A DNA stretch of 59,190 nucleotides, from contig DAOUBF010000009.1 in NCBI GenBank assembly GCA_034432795.1, positions 1-59,190 on the forward strand, in the 5' to 3' direction. Below the pieces are notes generated by a model that was not told the origin of the DNA, did not search any database, and saw only the letters and a list, made by a program, of their open reading frames with translations. Of the stretch, positions 16,558 to 25,618 are shown one piece after another (position 1 is the first letter of the stretch; every line of letters begins with the position of its first letter). Position numbers and translations under genes: made by a program. This stretch comes from DAOUBF01 sp034432795. Lineage in GTDB: Bacteria; Chloroflexota; Anaerolineae; DSLN01.

Positions 16558-17697
16558 TTAGAGATTACCTCGTAACGCCTGCTCGCGTTCCAACGCCTCA
16601 AACAACGCCTTAAAGTTCCCCTTACCGAAGCCCCGGCTGCCATGGCGCTCAATGACCTCAAAGAAGAGTGTGGGCCGATCCTGGACCGGCCGGGTGAAAA
16701 TCTGCAACAGATAGCCCTCGTCATCCCGGTCCGCCAGGATGCCCAACTCCTCCAGCGCGTCAATCGGCTCCTCAATCGCCCCGATGCGCTCCGGCAGGGC
16801 CTCATAGTAGGTGTGCGGCACGCGCAGGAACTCCACGCCGCTATCGCGCAGCTTGCGCACAGACGTGATGATGTCATCGGTGCGCAGGGCGATATGCTGC
16901 ACGCCCGGCCCGTGATAGTAGTCCAGATACTCCTCAATCTGAGACTTCTTGCGGCCCTCCGCCGGTTCGTTGATGGGGAACTTCACCCGCCCATCCCCGT
17001 TCTGCATCACCTTGGACATCAGCGCCGAATATTCAGTGGAGATGTCTTTGTCATCAAAGTGGATGAGTTGGCGAAAGCCCATCACTTGATGGAAGAAGTT
17101 CACCCAATAGTTCATTTTACCGAGCTGGACATTGCCGACGATATGGTCAATCTCAATCAGACCCATCGGCTCCGTCCGAAACTCGCTGCGCGGTTTGGCG
17201 TAGCCTGGCGCGAACAGGCCCGTGTAGTCGTCGCGGTCCACAAACTTGATCAGCGTGTCCCCATAGATGCGGATCGCGGCCGTGTGCAGGACGCCATAGT
17301 CATCCTTGAACTCCAGCGGCGGCTGTGCGCTGACCGCACCCCGCGCCGTCGTCTCGCGCCAGGCCGCCTCTGCGTCATCCACCTGCAGGGCGATAACCTT
17401 CACGCCATCGCCGTGGATCAGGTGATGGGCCGCCATTTCGCTATCCGGGTGGTACGGTGCGCTGACCACGAAGCGGATTTTGCCCTGCTCCAGGACGTAA
17501 CTCGCCCGGTCGCGCACGCCCGTCTCCAGCCCACTGTAGGCCACCGGCTGCATCCCAAAGGCCGTGCGGTAGAAATGGGCCGCCTGTTTGGCGTTCCCCA
17601 CCCAAAACTCCACATGGTCAATCGCCCGGATCTGCAGGAAGTCAGCTTCCTCGGTCAGCGGGCGTGTCTCCGTTTGAGAGATGTCCTTGACAGCCAT
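16558..17697 (-). CDS. hppD: 4-Hydroxyphenylpyruvate dioxygenase
   Basis: 379 residues from ATG 17697, which has a near-perfect AAGGAGGAA 6 bases upstream. Two vicinal-oxygen-chelate domains: the N-terminal one opens with IDHVEFWVGNAKQAAHFY, the catalytic one with EIDHIVGNV. The C-terminal domain carries the Fe(II) ligands in IDHIVG, GVQHIALRT and TLFFEVIERHG. FEVIERHGSRGFGKGNFKAL is the conserved lid end. It converts 4-hydroxyphenylpyruvate to homogentisate, feeding the two genes after it. Confidence 0.96.
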   Translation of the reverse strand: MAVKDISQTETRPLTEEADFLQIRAIDHVEFWVGNAKQAAHFYRTAFGMQPVAYSGLETGVRDRASYVLEQGKIRFVVSAPYHPDSEMAAHHLIHGDGVKVIALQVDDAEAAWRETTARGAVSAQPPLEFKDDYGVLHTAAIRIYGDTLIKFVDRDDYTGLFAPGYAKPRSEFRTEPMGLIEIDHIVGNVQLGKMNYWVNFFHQVMGFRQLIHFDDKDISTEYSALMSKVMQNGDGRVKFPINEPAEGRKKSQIEEYLDYYHGPGVQHIALRTDDIITSVRKLRDSGVEFLRVPHTYYEALPERIGAIEEPIDALEELGILADRDDEGYLLQIFTRPVQDRPTLFFEVIERHGSRGFGKGNFKALFEALEREQALRGNL

Positions 17698-17759
17698 CGC
17701 AATTCCTCCTTGGCAATATTCATCATGCGCATGGTGTTCATGCGCCTCCCTCATGGCTC

Positions 17760-17789
17760 ATTATACGCAGCAGCGGATGAGATGCGCAA
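17760..17789 (-). promoter_or_regulatory. Promoter of the tyrosine-degradation operon
   Basis: On the - strand: TTGCGC (17789-17784), 18-bp spacer, consensus TATAAT (17765-17760), about 60 bases upstream of hppD. ATGCGC occurs twice in the leader just downstream and could be a regulator site. Confidence 0.5.
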
Positions 17790-17805
17790 CCCCAACGCGA
17801 ACACC

Positions 17806-17883
17806 CTTACCCTCTTCCTCTTGCGAGAGGGGTAAAATATCACCCCCTCCCCATCCCTCCCCCATCCAGGGGGAGGGTACTCA
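17806..17883. repeat. G-rich palindromic repeats (family R1), two units
   Basis: One unit CTTACCCTC ... GAGAGGGGTAA (17806-17834) and one CCCTCCCCC ATCC AGGGGGAGGG (17854-17877). The second encodes the C-terminal tail of the adjacent acetyltransferase gene. Confidence 0.7.
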
Positions 17884-18328
17884 CTTGAGAGGCTTCGCCA
17901 CCCTCAGCATAGCGACCTGCCCCATTCAACCGCTTGCAGTACACCACCAGCGCGTCGCCAGGGGCATAGTAGTCGTCAATCTGGGCGACCCGGCTGTAGC
18001 CGTGACGCTCATAAAAGCAACGGCTACGCGTGTAATCGGGGCGGCCCGAGGTCTGCACCACGATCATGCGACCGCCCCGTGCCTGCACGTCGGCCTCAAC
18101 GCGCCCCAACAGAAGCGACCCAATGCCCCGCCCCTGCATCTGGGGATCCACGGCGATCCAGTATAGATCGTACACCCCCCGCGTGAGAGGCGTCGGCCCA
18201 TAGCAGGCAAAGCCCAACAGGCGCGCCCCCTCCCGGTAGGTCAGGAAGAAGTAACCGCCATGGTCGGGCCGACCCAGGTAAACGTCAAACAACTCCGCCA
18301 CCGTAGCGACTTCCTCCGACGAGAACAC
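17840..18328 (-). CDS. GNAT-family N-acetyltransferase
   Basis: 162 residues. DLYWIAVDPQMQGRGIGSLLLGRVE is the acetyl-CoA loop (V/IAVxPxxQGxGIG), and TRSRCFYERHGY with the C-terminal beta strands completes the fold. The listed start (GTG 18328) probably misses some N-terminus: the frame is open upstream (GDRAALLALSARTGVF is typical of this family) but offers no ATG, GTG or TTG, so the true start may be unusual or damaged. The tail STLPLDGGGMGRG is translated R1 repeat. Confidence 0.78.
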   Translation of the reverse strand: MFSSEEVATVAELFDVYLGRPDHGGYFFLTYREGARLLGFACYGPTPLTRGVYDLYWIAVDPQMQGRGIGSLLLGRVEADVQARGGRMIVVQTSGRPDYTRSRCFYERHGYSRVAQIDDYYAPGDALVVYCKRLNGAGRYAEGGEASQVSTLPLDGGGMGRG

Positions 18329-18448
18329 ACCCGTGCGGGCGGAGAGCGCCAGAAGCGCCGCCCGGTCGCCCGCTGCAGGTGCAACGAGGCTGCACTTCTC
18401 CTCAGAATTGTCCCCTATCCACCGGCTACCGCCTGTTGTCTCTTGTAG

Positions 18449-19711
<1,263 letters not shown>

Positions 19712-19824
19712 GAGTAGTCTCCTCTCCAGAAGTCCTAGGAACCCACCAGGAACTCTAAGATGCTCTGTTGCAAAGACAGTCGTAAACGGTGGGCACTGGA
19801 TCACCGCACCGTAACGGTGGAGTC

Positions 19825-20616
19825 CTATCCTTTTCTAATAGCCACCCCCTCCACAAATGGACAGTAGCGGCGATACCCCAGCCGCTCGTAGATACGGATA
19901 GCTGTCTCGTTCGTCTGACCTACGTTGAGCACAATATCATGGATGCCCATCTCCAGCAACGTCGCGGTGACGGCACTGGTGCAGGCGGTGGCGTAACCGC
20001 GCCCGCGCCAGGCCGGGTGTGTGAAAACATTGCCCACCGCGGCGATACGTTCGGCCAGCGCGACTAAGTGGGTGCCCGCTGTGGACACCAGCCGCCCCTC
20101 CCGCTCCACGCCGTAGAACACGCCTTGGGCCAGTTGCAACGGTGTAAACGCATCCGGCCGCTCCCCCGGCGCCATCCCCATCGTGTACAACCGCTCCAAC
20201 TCCCCCCGATAGTTCGGCGTCAGCCGGATCAGCCCGGCATGGGACACAGGCCGGAAATCTTCGGGCCGCAGCCACATGCGCAGCATGGGGATCGGCTGGG
20301 GCAGACGATAATAGGCGCGGAACGCCTCCAGGTGCGCCTCCTGCGCCAGGAGCATGACGCGCTGCGGGCGCAGCCCCAGCCCCAGGATCGGCTTCAGCCC
20401 CTCTGCCTCGCCCATAATAAACAACGCAGGCGGCTGCAGCCCGCGATACACCAGCGCCAGTGTGCGCAATCGGCCCTCGCGCTCCGCCCCCCACCACTCG
20501 CAGTCCACAAAAAAGGCCGGGTCCAGATCGCCCAGCGCGTAGGCGGCGTAAGGCCGATCCTGCGCCAGGAAAGCGCGAATCTCGGCTTTGTCGGTGAGGC
20601 GGCGGGCGTGCCACAT
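19825..20616 (-). CDS. GNAT-family N-acetyltransferase (GCN5-related, FR47-like)
   Basis: 263 residues in two halves. The N-terminal part (EIRAFLAQDRPYAAYALGDLDP) resembles the lead domain of double GNAT proteins. The C-terminal half has the catalytic fold: VGNVFTHPAWRGRGYATACTSAVTATLLE is the acetyl-CoA loop, and LNVGQTNETAIRIYERLGY the usual end motif. Substrate unknown. Its start is 4 bp from the stop of the upstream kinase gene, so it is probably in the same operon. Confidence 0.86.
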   Translation of the reverse strand: MWHARRLTDKAEIRAFLAQDRPYAAYALGDLDPAFFVDCEWWGAEREGRLRTLALVYRGLQPPALFIMGEAEGLKPILGLGLRPQRVMLLAQEAHLEAFRAYYRLPQPIPMLRMWLRPEDFRPVSHAGLIRLTPNYRGELERLYTMGMAPGERPDAFTPLQLAQGVFYGVEREGRLVSTAGTHLVALAERIAAVGNVFTHPAWRGRGYATACTSAVTATLLEMGIHDIVLNVGQTNETAIRIYERLGYRRYCPFVEGVAIRKG

Positions 20617-20619
20617 GGC

Positions 20620-21582
20620 TCAGGAGCTTAGCAGGATGTCCAGCGCACCTTCATCGTCAAAGTGCTGGCGGAAGCGGGTGACGAATTCCGGCCGGGTGTA
20701 ATAGTGGTTCTGCGGGCCATACTCCTCCAGCGCATAGGTTGCAGCCAGGCTGCCCACGCGCCCGGTGAGCGGCCAGGGCAGGCCCAGGGCCAGGCCACAC
20801 AGGAGGCCGCCGCGATAGGCATCGCCCACGCCGGTGGGGTCAACCTCGCATTGAGGTGGGACAGCTTCAATCTCATAGACCCGGCCATCGGCCAGGATAG
20901 TTGAGCCTTCCGGGCCTTTGGTAATGATCAGGCCGCCCGCACGTTCCAATACCCCCTCAACCGAGAGGCCGGTCTTGTTCTGGATCATACCGAACTCGTA
21001 ATCGTTGACCACCACCAGGCGCGCGCCGGTGATGCCCTCCACCAACTCTTCCGCGCTCAGGCGGATGATCTGCTGGCTGGGATCGTAAATATAGGGGATG
21101 CCCAACTCCTTACATTCGCGCACGTAATTGACCATCGCACGTGGGTCATTGGGCGAAATCACGGCCAGGTCCACCGGGCCGTTGACGTGCTGGCGGAAGG
21201 AGAGGGTGTGCGCGTGGGCCATCGCACCGGCGTAGAAGCTGGCGATCTGGTTGCCCGCCTGATCGGTGCTGACGAAGAACGAGGCAGTGGATTCGCCGGG
21301 GACCTCCACCACGCCGGAGGTGTCTACGCCGTGTTTCTCCAGCCAGGCGCGGTACTCGGCAAAATCCTCGCCAGCGGTGGCCATCAGCCTGGGCCGCCCC
21401 CCCAGAAGGGCCAGATTGTAGGCAATATTGGAGGCCGTACCGCCGCGCTGCAGGCGCATGGAGTCCACCAGGAAGCTCAGGCTGATGCGCTCAAGCTGGT
21501 CAGGCAGGATATGCTCCCGAAACCTGCCAGGGAACGACATGATGTAATCGTAAGCGATAGAGCCGGTGATGACGATGTTCAT
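20620..21582 (-). CDS. PfkB-family carbohydrate/nucleoside kinase, probably adenosine kinase
   Basis: 320 residues. GGTASNIAYNLALLGG is the first PfkB signature and DPTGVGDAYRGGLLCGLALG the second, with the catalytic Asp in GVGDA. ITKGPEGSTI contributes to nucleotide binding. It phosphorylates an alcohol group with ATP. Position between ahcY (which releases adenosine) and mtnA favours adenosine, giving AMP; ribokinase or another sugar kinase cannot be excluded. The start has AGGGGATTGCG upstream. The mtnA frame overlaps its first 83 bases. Confidence 0.88.
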   Translation of the reverse strand: MNIVITGSIAYDYIMSFPGRFREHILPDQLERISLSFLVDSMRLQRGGTASNIAYNLALLGGRPRLMATAGEDFAEYRAWLEKHGVDTSGVVEVPGESTASFFVSTDQAGNQIASFYAGAMAHAHTLSFRQHVNGPVDLAVISPNDPRAMVNYVRECKELGIPYIYDPSQQIIRLSAEELVEGITGARLVVVNDYEFGMIQNKTGLSVEGVLERAGGLIITKGPEGSTILADGRVYEIEAVPPQCEVDPTGVGDAYRGGLLCGLALGLPWPLTGRVGSLAATYALEEYGPQNHYYTRPEFVTRFRQHFDDEGALDILLSS

Positions 21583-22657
21583 CGCAATCCCCTCGCTCCG
21601 CCAGGCGGCCTAAACCGCCGCCTGGCCCCCCCACCACCCGCCTCAGGTTCTTCTGAAATGGCGGGTACACAATGCCGTTCTCCGTCACAATGCCGGTCAC
21701 GTAGCGGTAGGGCGTGACATCAAAGGCCGGGTTGCGCACCGAGACCCCTTCTGGGGCAATGAGAACGCCCTCTATCTCGGTGATCTCGGTCGCGGCCCGC
21801 TCCTCAATAGGGATATGATCGCCGCTGGGAAGCGACAGGTCTATGGTTGAGGTCGGCGCGACGGTGTAAAAGGGCACGCCGTTCTCCCTGGCGACGACGG
21901 CCAGTTGGTAAGTGCCGATCTTGTTAGCCACGTCGCCGTTAGCGGCGATACGGTCGGCGCCGACGAGTACGAGATTAACCTGGCCGGTGCGCATGAAATA
22001 GCCTGCGGCGTTATCCGCGATCAGGTCAAAGGAAATGCCCAGTTGCTTTAACTCCCAAGCAGTCAGGCGCGCCCCCTGCAAGCGCGGGCGGGTCTCATCC
22101 ACCAGCACGTGGACGCGCTTGCCCTGCTCGTGCGCTGCGCGGATCACGCCCAGGGCCGTGCCATAGTCCACCGTCGCCAATGCGCCCGTATTGCAATGAT
22201 GCAGAACGGTATCACCATCCTCAATCAGGGCGGCACCATACTGGCCCATGCGCCGGTTGATGGCCACATCCTCATCGGCCAGGGCCTGTGCCTCGGCGAT
22301 CAGCGCCTGGCGCACCTCGTCGGCGGTCTCCAGGGCCTCGCTGGTCGCCACACGCATCAACCGGTCCAGTGCCCAGCCCAGGTTGGCCGCAGTGGGGCGG
22401 GCGCGGCGCAGGGTCAGGGCCGCCTCTTCCAGGTCGCGCAACAGGCCCAGCCGGTCAGGGGCACGGCTGTTCAGCCCGGCGAGGGCCAGCCCGAAGGCAG
22501 CAGCCGCGCCAATCGCGGGCGCGCCCCGCACGACCATATCGCGGATCGCCTGGGCCACCTGGCGGTGATCGCGGTACTCTACCACCACGAATTGGTGAGG
22601 CAGCAGGCGCTGGTCAATCATGCGCACAGCGCCGTCCGCCCAATCTACAGTCCTCAT
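21500..22657 (-). CDS. mtnA: S-methyl-5-thioribose-1-phosphate isomerase
   Basis: 385 residues from ATG 22657. VRGAPAIGAAAAFG, HHCNTGALATVDYGTALGV (catalytic Cys) and LVGADRIAANGDVANKIGTY (catalytic Asp) are MtnA hallmarks. It converts methylthioribose 1-phosphate to the ribulose form in methionine salvage. The recognisable family sequence ends near PPFQKNLRRVVGG; the last ~40 residues are a low-complexity tail running 83 bp into the kinase gene. A one-base change in the C7 run at 21626-21632 would give a stop at 21610, so the true end may be there. No Shine-Dalgarno is clear. Confidence 0.92.
   Translation of the reverse strand: MRTVDWADGAVRMIDQRLLPHQFVVVEYRDHRQVAQAIRDMVVRGAPAIGAAAAFGLALAGLNSRAPDRLGLLRDLEEAALTLRRARPTAANLGWALDRLMRVATSEALETADEVRQALIAEAQALADEDVAINRRMGQYGAALIEDGDTVLHHCNTGALATVDYGTALGVIRAAHEQGKRVHVLVDETRPRLQGARLTAWELKQLGISFDLIADNAAGYFMRTGQVNLVLVGADRIAANGDVANKIGTYQLAVVARENGVPFYTVAPTSTIDLSLPSGDHIPIEERAATEITEIEGVLIAPEGVSVRNPAFDVTPYRYVTGIVTENGIVYPPFQKNLRRVVGGPGGGLGRLAERGDCDEHRHHRLYRLRLHHVVPWQVSGAYPA
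21601..21625. repeat. Inverted repeat at the mtnA / kinase junction
   Basis: CCAGGCGG (21601-21608) and CCGCCTGG (21618-21625) around a 9-nt loop, just after the conserved end of mtnA and before the kinase ribosome-binding site. Confidence 0.5.
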
Positions 22658-22725
22658 GGCAAACGGGGATTTTAACCGGGGGCGCAGCAAGTGTCAAACA
22701 GCCCGGCGAAGCCAGCCCGGCCGGT

Positions 22726-22873
22726 TACCCTCCTCCCCAGCCCTCCCCCACAAGAGGGGAGGGGTTGTGCCTACACCCTCCCCCTGGACGGGGGAGGGTG
22801 AGGGAGGGGGTGATCCTGCCCCCCCCCAGCCCTCCCCCACAGAGGGGGGAGGAGGGAGAGGAGGGGGCAGGGA
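22726..22873. repeat. G-rich palindromic repeat cluster (family R1), three units
   Basis: Three head-to-tail C-run/G-run palindromes, for example CCCTCCCCC TGGAC GGGGGAGGG, fill most of the divergent gap between mtnA and the gene at 22975. They could form strong hairpins or G-quadruplexes. Confidence 0.75.
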
Positions 22874-22914
22874 TAGGACCTGCCCGATAGGCCGCAGTTC
22901 ACACAGAACGGGGG

Positions 22915-22943
22915 TTGTCTAATCGCGCCAACCGCATTATAAT
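22915..22943 (+). promoter_or_regulatory. Promoter of the 22975 operon
   Basis: TTGTCT (22915-22920), 17-bp spacer, consensus TATAAT (22938-22943). The leader would be about 25 nt with no clear Shine-Dalgarno before the ATG. Confidence 0.6.
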
Positions 22944-22974
22944 GTACCCTATCATTCATACATAGTGATTCATC

Positions 22975-24591
22975 ATGGTTCATCAGGAGGGTTCCACCAT
23001 CCAACGCCAGACGCAAGCGTCCACCTACTGGGCAGAGGCTTTCGTCATTGACGAAAGCGACCTGGAATACCTGGCCAACGTCTTCCTGGAGCGCGAAACG
23101 CCGCTGGGCCTGGATGAACTCACCCGGCTGGTCGTTGAGCACCGCCTGCAGCAGCAAGAGCAGGCCCTTCAGCGCCTGCTGGCTCGCGGCACCCTGTACC
23201 AGCCCAAGGGGGATTACACCGTCGGCCAGGAACTGGTCTTCCCGGCGCTGGGCTTTGCCGTTGGCACAGTCGTGGGCGTGCGCCCCGGCAACAACCCGGA
23301 ATACGGCGAGTTCCAGGTCATTCAGGTGGAGTTTGAGGGTGGCAAGCGCCGCGAATTCGCCAGCCATTTCCACAGGCCACACCGCCTGAACACCGAGGAC
23401 GGGCTGCCTATCCCCTCACAGGATAGCGAACAACTCTCGGCGGATGAGATTCTGGCGCGCTACGGCGCGGGGATCCGCGAGAAGCTGGCGGCAGCGTTGG
23501 AGGCCCACGACAAGTTCGCCACCTTCGCCGATAAGTGGTTCCTGAAGGCCCTGCTGCCAGAGGTCAATATCGGCCACCTGAACCTGGCCGAGGCCGTCCT
23601 GGATGTGCACGGCGGCGGCCCATTGCCCACCGAGGCCCTCCTGAAGGACGTGGGGCTGCCGGAGGAGATCCCCCTGGAGCTGCGCATCTTCGCGCTGGAC
23701 TATGCCCTGCAGCGCGACGAGCGCTTTGACGAGGTCGGCCCCACCGGCGAAGTGCTGTGGTTCCTGCGGCGGCTGGAACCGCCGGGCGTCATCACAGCGC
23801 CCAGGCAACTACATTACAAGCCCATCCCTTACGATCCGCGTTTGCTGTCCTCGGAAGAGCAACGCCTGGAACAGGAGATCGGCGACGAACTTTCGGCTTT
23901 ACCGCCGCCCCCGGCGCCAGAAGACGAGGTCATCATCACACTGACCTACCCGCACCGCAGGAACGGCACGTTGCCCCTTTCGGCGCGGCTGGCCCCCATC
24001 TTCCCCACGGCCCGCATCGCCCCCCGTGTGCGCTTCACCCTGATTGACGCCCGCACCGGCAAGGAGATGCCCGGCTGGGTGGTACGCCCCCACCGCTATG
24101 TCTATGGACTGGAGGAGTGGTATCGCCGCTACGATCTGCCTGTTGGCGCTTATGTGCGTATCAGGCGCGGCGATGCCCCCGGCACGGTGATCGTGGACTA
24201 TCAAGGCGCCCGCCCGAAAAGCGAATGGGTGCGCGTGGCCACGCCGCTGGGCAACCGCCTGACCTTTGAACTGCAAAAGCGCAAGGTCACGCCGGAGTTT
24301 GATGACCTGATGATGATCTGGGTGGACGACCCAGAACCTATTGACGCGCTGGCCCAACGGCTGGAAGAGCAGGGCCGGTCTCTGGCGCGCCTGCTGGCCG
24401 ACCTGGTGCCCGAACTGGCCAAGCTCAATCCCCAGGGCACCGTCCATACCAAAACGATCTACAGCGCGGTCAACCTGCTGCGGCGTTGCCCGCCCGGCCC
24501 CATCCTGGCCGAACTGATCTCGCGGCCAGCGTTCATCTCCGTCGGTGGCGGCTACTGGCGCTTTGATGAGAGCCGCTGGGATGGTGCATAA
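22975..24591 (+). CDS. Unknown protein, probable nucleic-acid-binding multidomain
   Basis: 538 residues; I do not recognise a named family. Residues about 24-60 look like a winged-helix start (DESDLEYLANVFLERE). Residues 75-135 form a compact beta region (VGQELVFPALGFAVGTVVGV, then a HFHRPHRLN end) like an SH3-type barrel. Residues 155-265 are helical, followed by a beta-rich middle and a helical C-terminus ending GGGYWRFDESRW. No signal peptide or membrane segment, so it is cytosolic. The following gene has an HTH-like C-terminus and is probably co-transcribed, so a DNA- or RNA-linked role is my guess. Confidence 0.75.
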   Translation: MVHQEGSTIQRQTQASTYWAEAFVIDESDLEYLANVFLERETPLGLDELTRLVVEHRLQQQEQALQRLLARGTLYQPKGDYTVGQELVFPALGFAVGTVVGVRPGNNPEYGEFQVIQVEFEGGKRREFASHFHRPHRLNTEDGLPIPSQDSEQLSADEILARYGAGIREKLAAALEAHDKFATFADKWFLKALLPEVNIGHLNLAEAVLDVHGGGPLPTEALLKDVGLPEEIPLELRIFALDYALQRDERFDEVGPTGEVLWFLRRLEPPGVITAPRQLHYKPIPYDPRLLSSEEQRLEQEIGDELSALPPPPAPEDEVIITLTYPHRRNGTLPLSARLAPIFPTARIAPRVRFTLIDARTGKEMPGWVVRPHRYVYGLEEWYRRYDLPVGAYVRIRRGDAPGTVIVDYQGARPKSEWVRVATPLGNRLTFELQKRKVTPEFDDLMMIWVDDPEPIDALAQRLEEQGRSLARLLADLVPELAKLNPQGTVHTKTIYSAVNLLRRCPPGPILAELISRPAFISVGGGYWRFDESRWDGA

Positions 24592-24638
24592 GGCGTAAGA
24601 CGCGAAACGTCAAACGTCACGCCTGAAGGAGTCATCGG

Positions 24639-25079
24639 GTGTTTCCTGCCAAAATCCGTCAAATCAAGCCAACCCTGGATACGCCCTGGCATATTGACTA
24701 CAAGTGGTGGGAAAAGGAGGGGCGCGACCTGCGCGTCTACCTGCGCAGCCATCTGTGTCCGGAACACCAGGCCATCTTCCAAAGCCATCTGAACCTGCAA
24801 CAGATGGACTGGGTAGACCCGGATACCGGCGAAGTGCGGCGCGTGGATGGCTTCCAGCATACCCTGCGTACCCACTGCAGCCAACAACCTGATTATATCA
24901 CCAGCTACACCCCCCTGGTGGATGCCATTTTCCGTATCTTCCTGGCCAATGGGAACACACCGCTGAGCGCCCGCGAACTGGCTGATCGCCTGGGCCGCAA
25001 CCCAGAGACCATCCTTCAAACCCTCGCCGGTGCACGCATCTACAAGGGGCTGCGCCCGGTTGAAGAGAGCAGGAGTTGA
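24639..25079 (+). CDS. Unknown small protein with C-terminal HTH-like region
   Basis: 146 residues from GTG 24639 (GAAGGAG upstream). The N-terminal half is rich in aromatic and charged residues (HIDYKWWEKEGRDLRVYL) and contains single Cys at HLCPEH and HCSQQP. The C-terminal part, FLANGNTPLSARELADRLGRNPETILQTL, reads as a winged-helix or helix-turn-helix unit. It lies 47 bp after the 538-residue unknown and overlaps the MoaD-like gene by 4 bp. Function unknown. Confidence 0.75.
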   Translation: MFPAKIRQIKPTLDTPWHIDYKWWEKEGRDLRVYLRSHLCPEHQAIFQSHLNLQQMDWVDPDTGEVRRVDGFQHTLRTHCSQQPDYITSYTPLVDAIFRIFLANGNTPLSARELADRLGRNPETILQTLAGARIYKGLRPVEESRS

Positions 25080-25363
25080 ATGTCCAGGTCCGCCTTTACG
25101 GGCTGTTGCGCCACTACCACCCTGGCCCGAACACGGTCACCCCGCTGACGCTGGAACTGCCAGAAGACGCCACCATCGCCGACATCGTCGTTCGCCTGGG
25201 CTTGCCTGAGGGGCTGGTACACGCAGTCTCCGTGAACGGCATCGCCTGTGAAATCGGACAGCACCTCCGCGATGGCGATCAGGTGGGATTGTTCCCGCCT
25301 GCAGCAGGCGGGGACATCTCAATTTTGGGGCACCTGTCACCCAAACCGCCATCCAACGGGTAA
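25076..25363 (+). CDS. MoaD/ThiS-type ubiquitin-like sulfur carrier with a C-terminal extension
   Basis: 95 residues from TTG 25076, overlapping the previous stop. VQVRLYGLLRHY, LTLELPEDATIADIVVRLGL and VSVNGIACEIGQHLRDGDQVGLFPPAAGG follow the beta-grasp pattern of MoaD/ThiS proteins. These use a free C-terminal Gly-Gly as a thiocarboxylate to give sulfur to molybdopterin, thiamin or tRNA. Here GG is followed by 16 more residues (DISILGHLSPKPPSNG), so the protein would need trimming, or the tail is a recent read-through towards the repeat downstream. No molybdopterin or thiamin genes are adjacent. Confidence 0.8.
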   Translation: MNVQVRLYGLLRHYHPGPNTVTPLTLELPEDATIADIVVRLGLPEGLVHAVSVNGIACEIGQHLRDGDQVGLFPPAAGGDISILGHLSPKPPSNG

Positions 25364-25380
25364 GGTAGACCTTGTACCTG

Positions 25381-25464
25381 TCCACCCCCGTCCTCCCCCA
25401 CAGAGGGGGGCGGGGGAAACTCCCTCCCCCTGGATGGGGGAGGGTGAGGGCAGGGGTGGGGGGG
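25381..25464. repeat. G-rich palindromic repeat cluster (family R1)
   Basis: Two units, including CCCTCCCCC TGGAT GGGGGAGGG, after the MoaD-like gene. Confidence 0.75.
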
Positions 25465-25470
25465 TAATTC

Positions 25471-25499
25471 GTAGAGGCGAGGCATGCCTCGCCCCCTAC
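25471..25499. repeat. Palindromic element GGCGAGGCATGCCTCGCC
   Basis: An 18-bp perfect palindrome (25476-25493) inside an imperfect larger one (GTAGA ... CCCTAC). It resembles palindromes scattered in other filamentous and phototrophic bacteria; only one copy is in this window. Confidence 0.65.
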
Positions 25500-25513
25500 C
25501 GGGCGGAGGAGGC

Positions 25514-25542
25514 TTGACGGAATAGAGCGCCTGGGTTAGAAT
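25514..25542 (+). promoter_or_regulatory. Promoter of the 25619-rplY operon
   Basis: TTGACG (25514-25519), 17-bp spacer, TAGAAT (25537-25542), both 5/6 to consensus. Leader about 70 nt. Confidence 0.68.
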
Positions 25543-25618
25543 ACGCCTGGGCGGTCGGCCTGAACACATCGCCAGGCCGCACTCTGACACCGCCCGTTTC
25601 TTGTTGAGGAGAACGCCC

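Noticed and set aside
19712..19830. SAH riboswitch in the ahcY leader
   Set aside because: There are small hairpins (CACCG/CGGTG), but I could not match the conserved core or pseudoknot of any SAH or SAM riboswitch.
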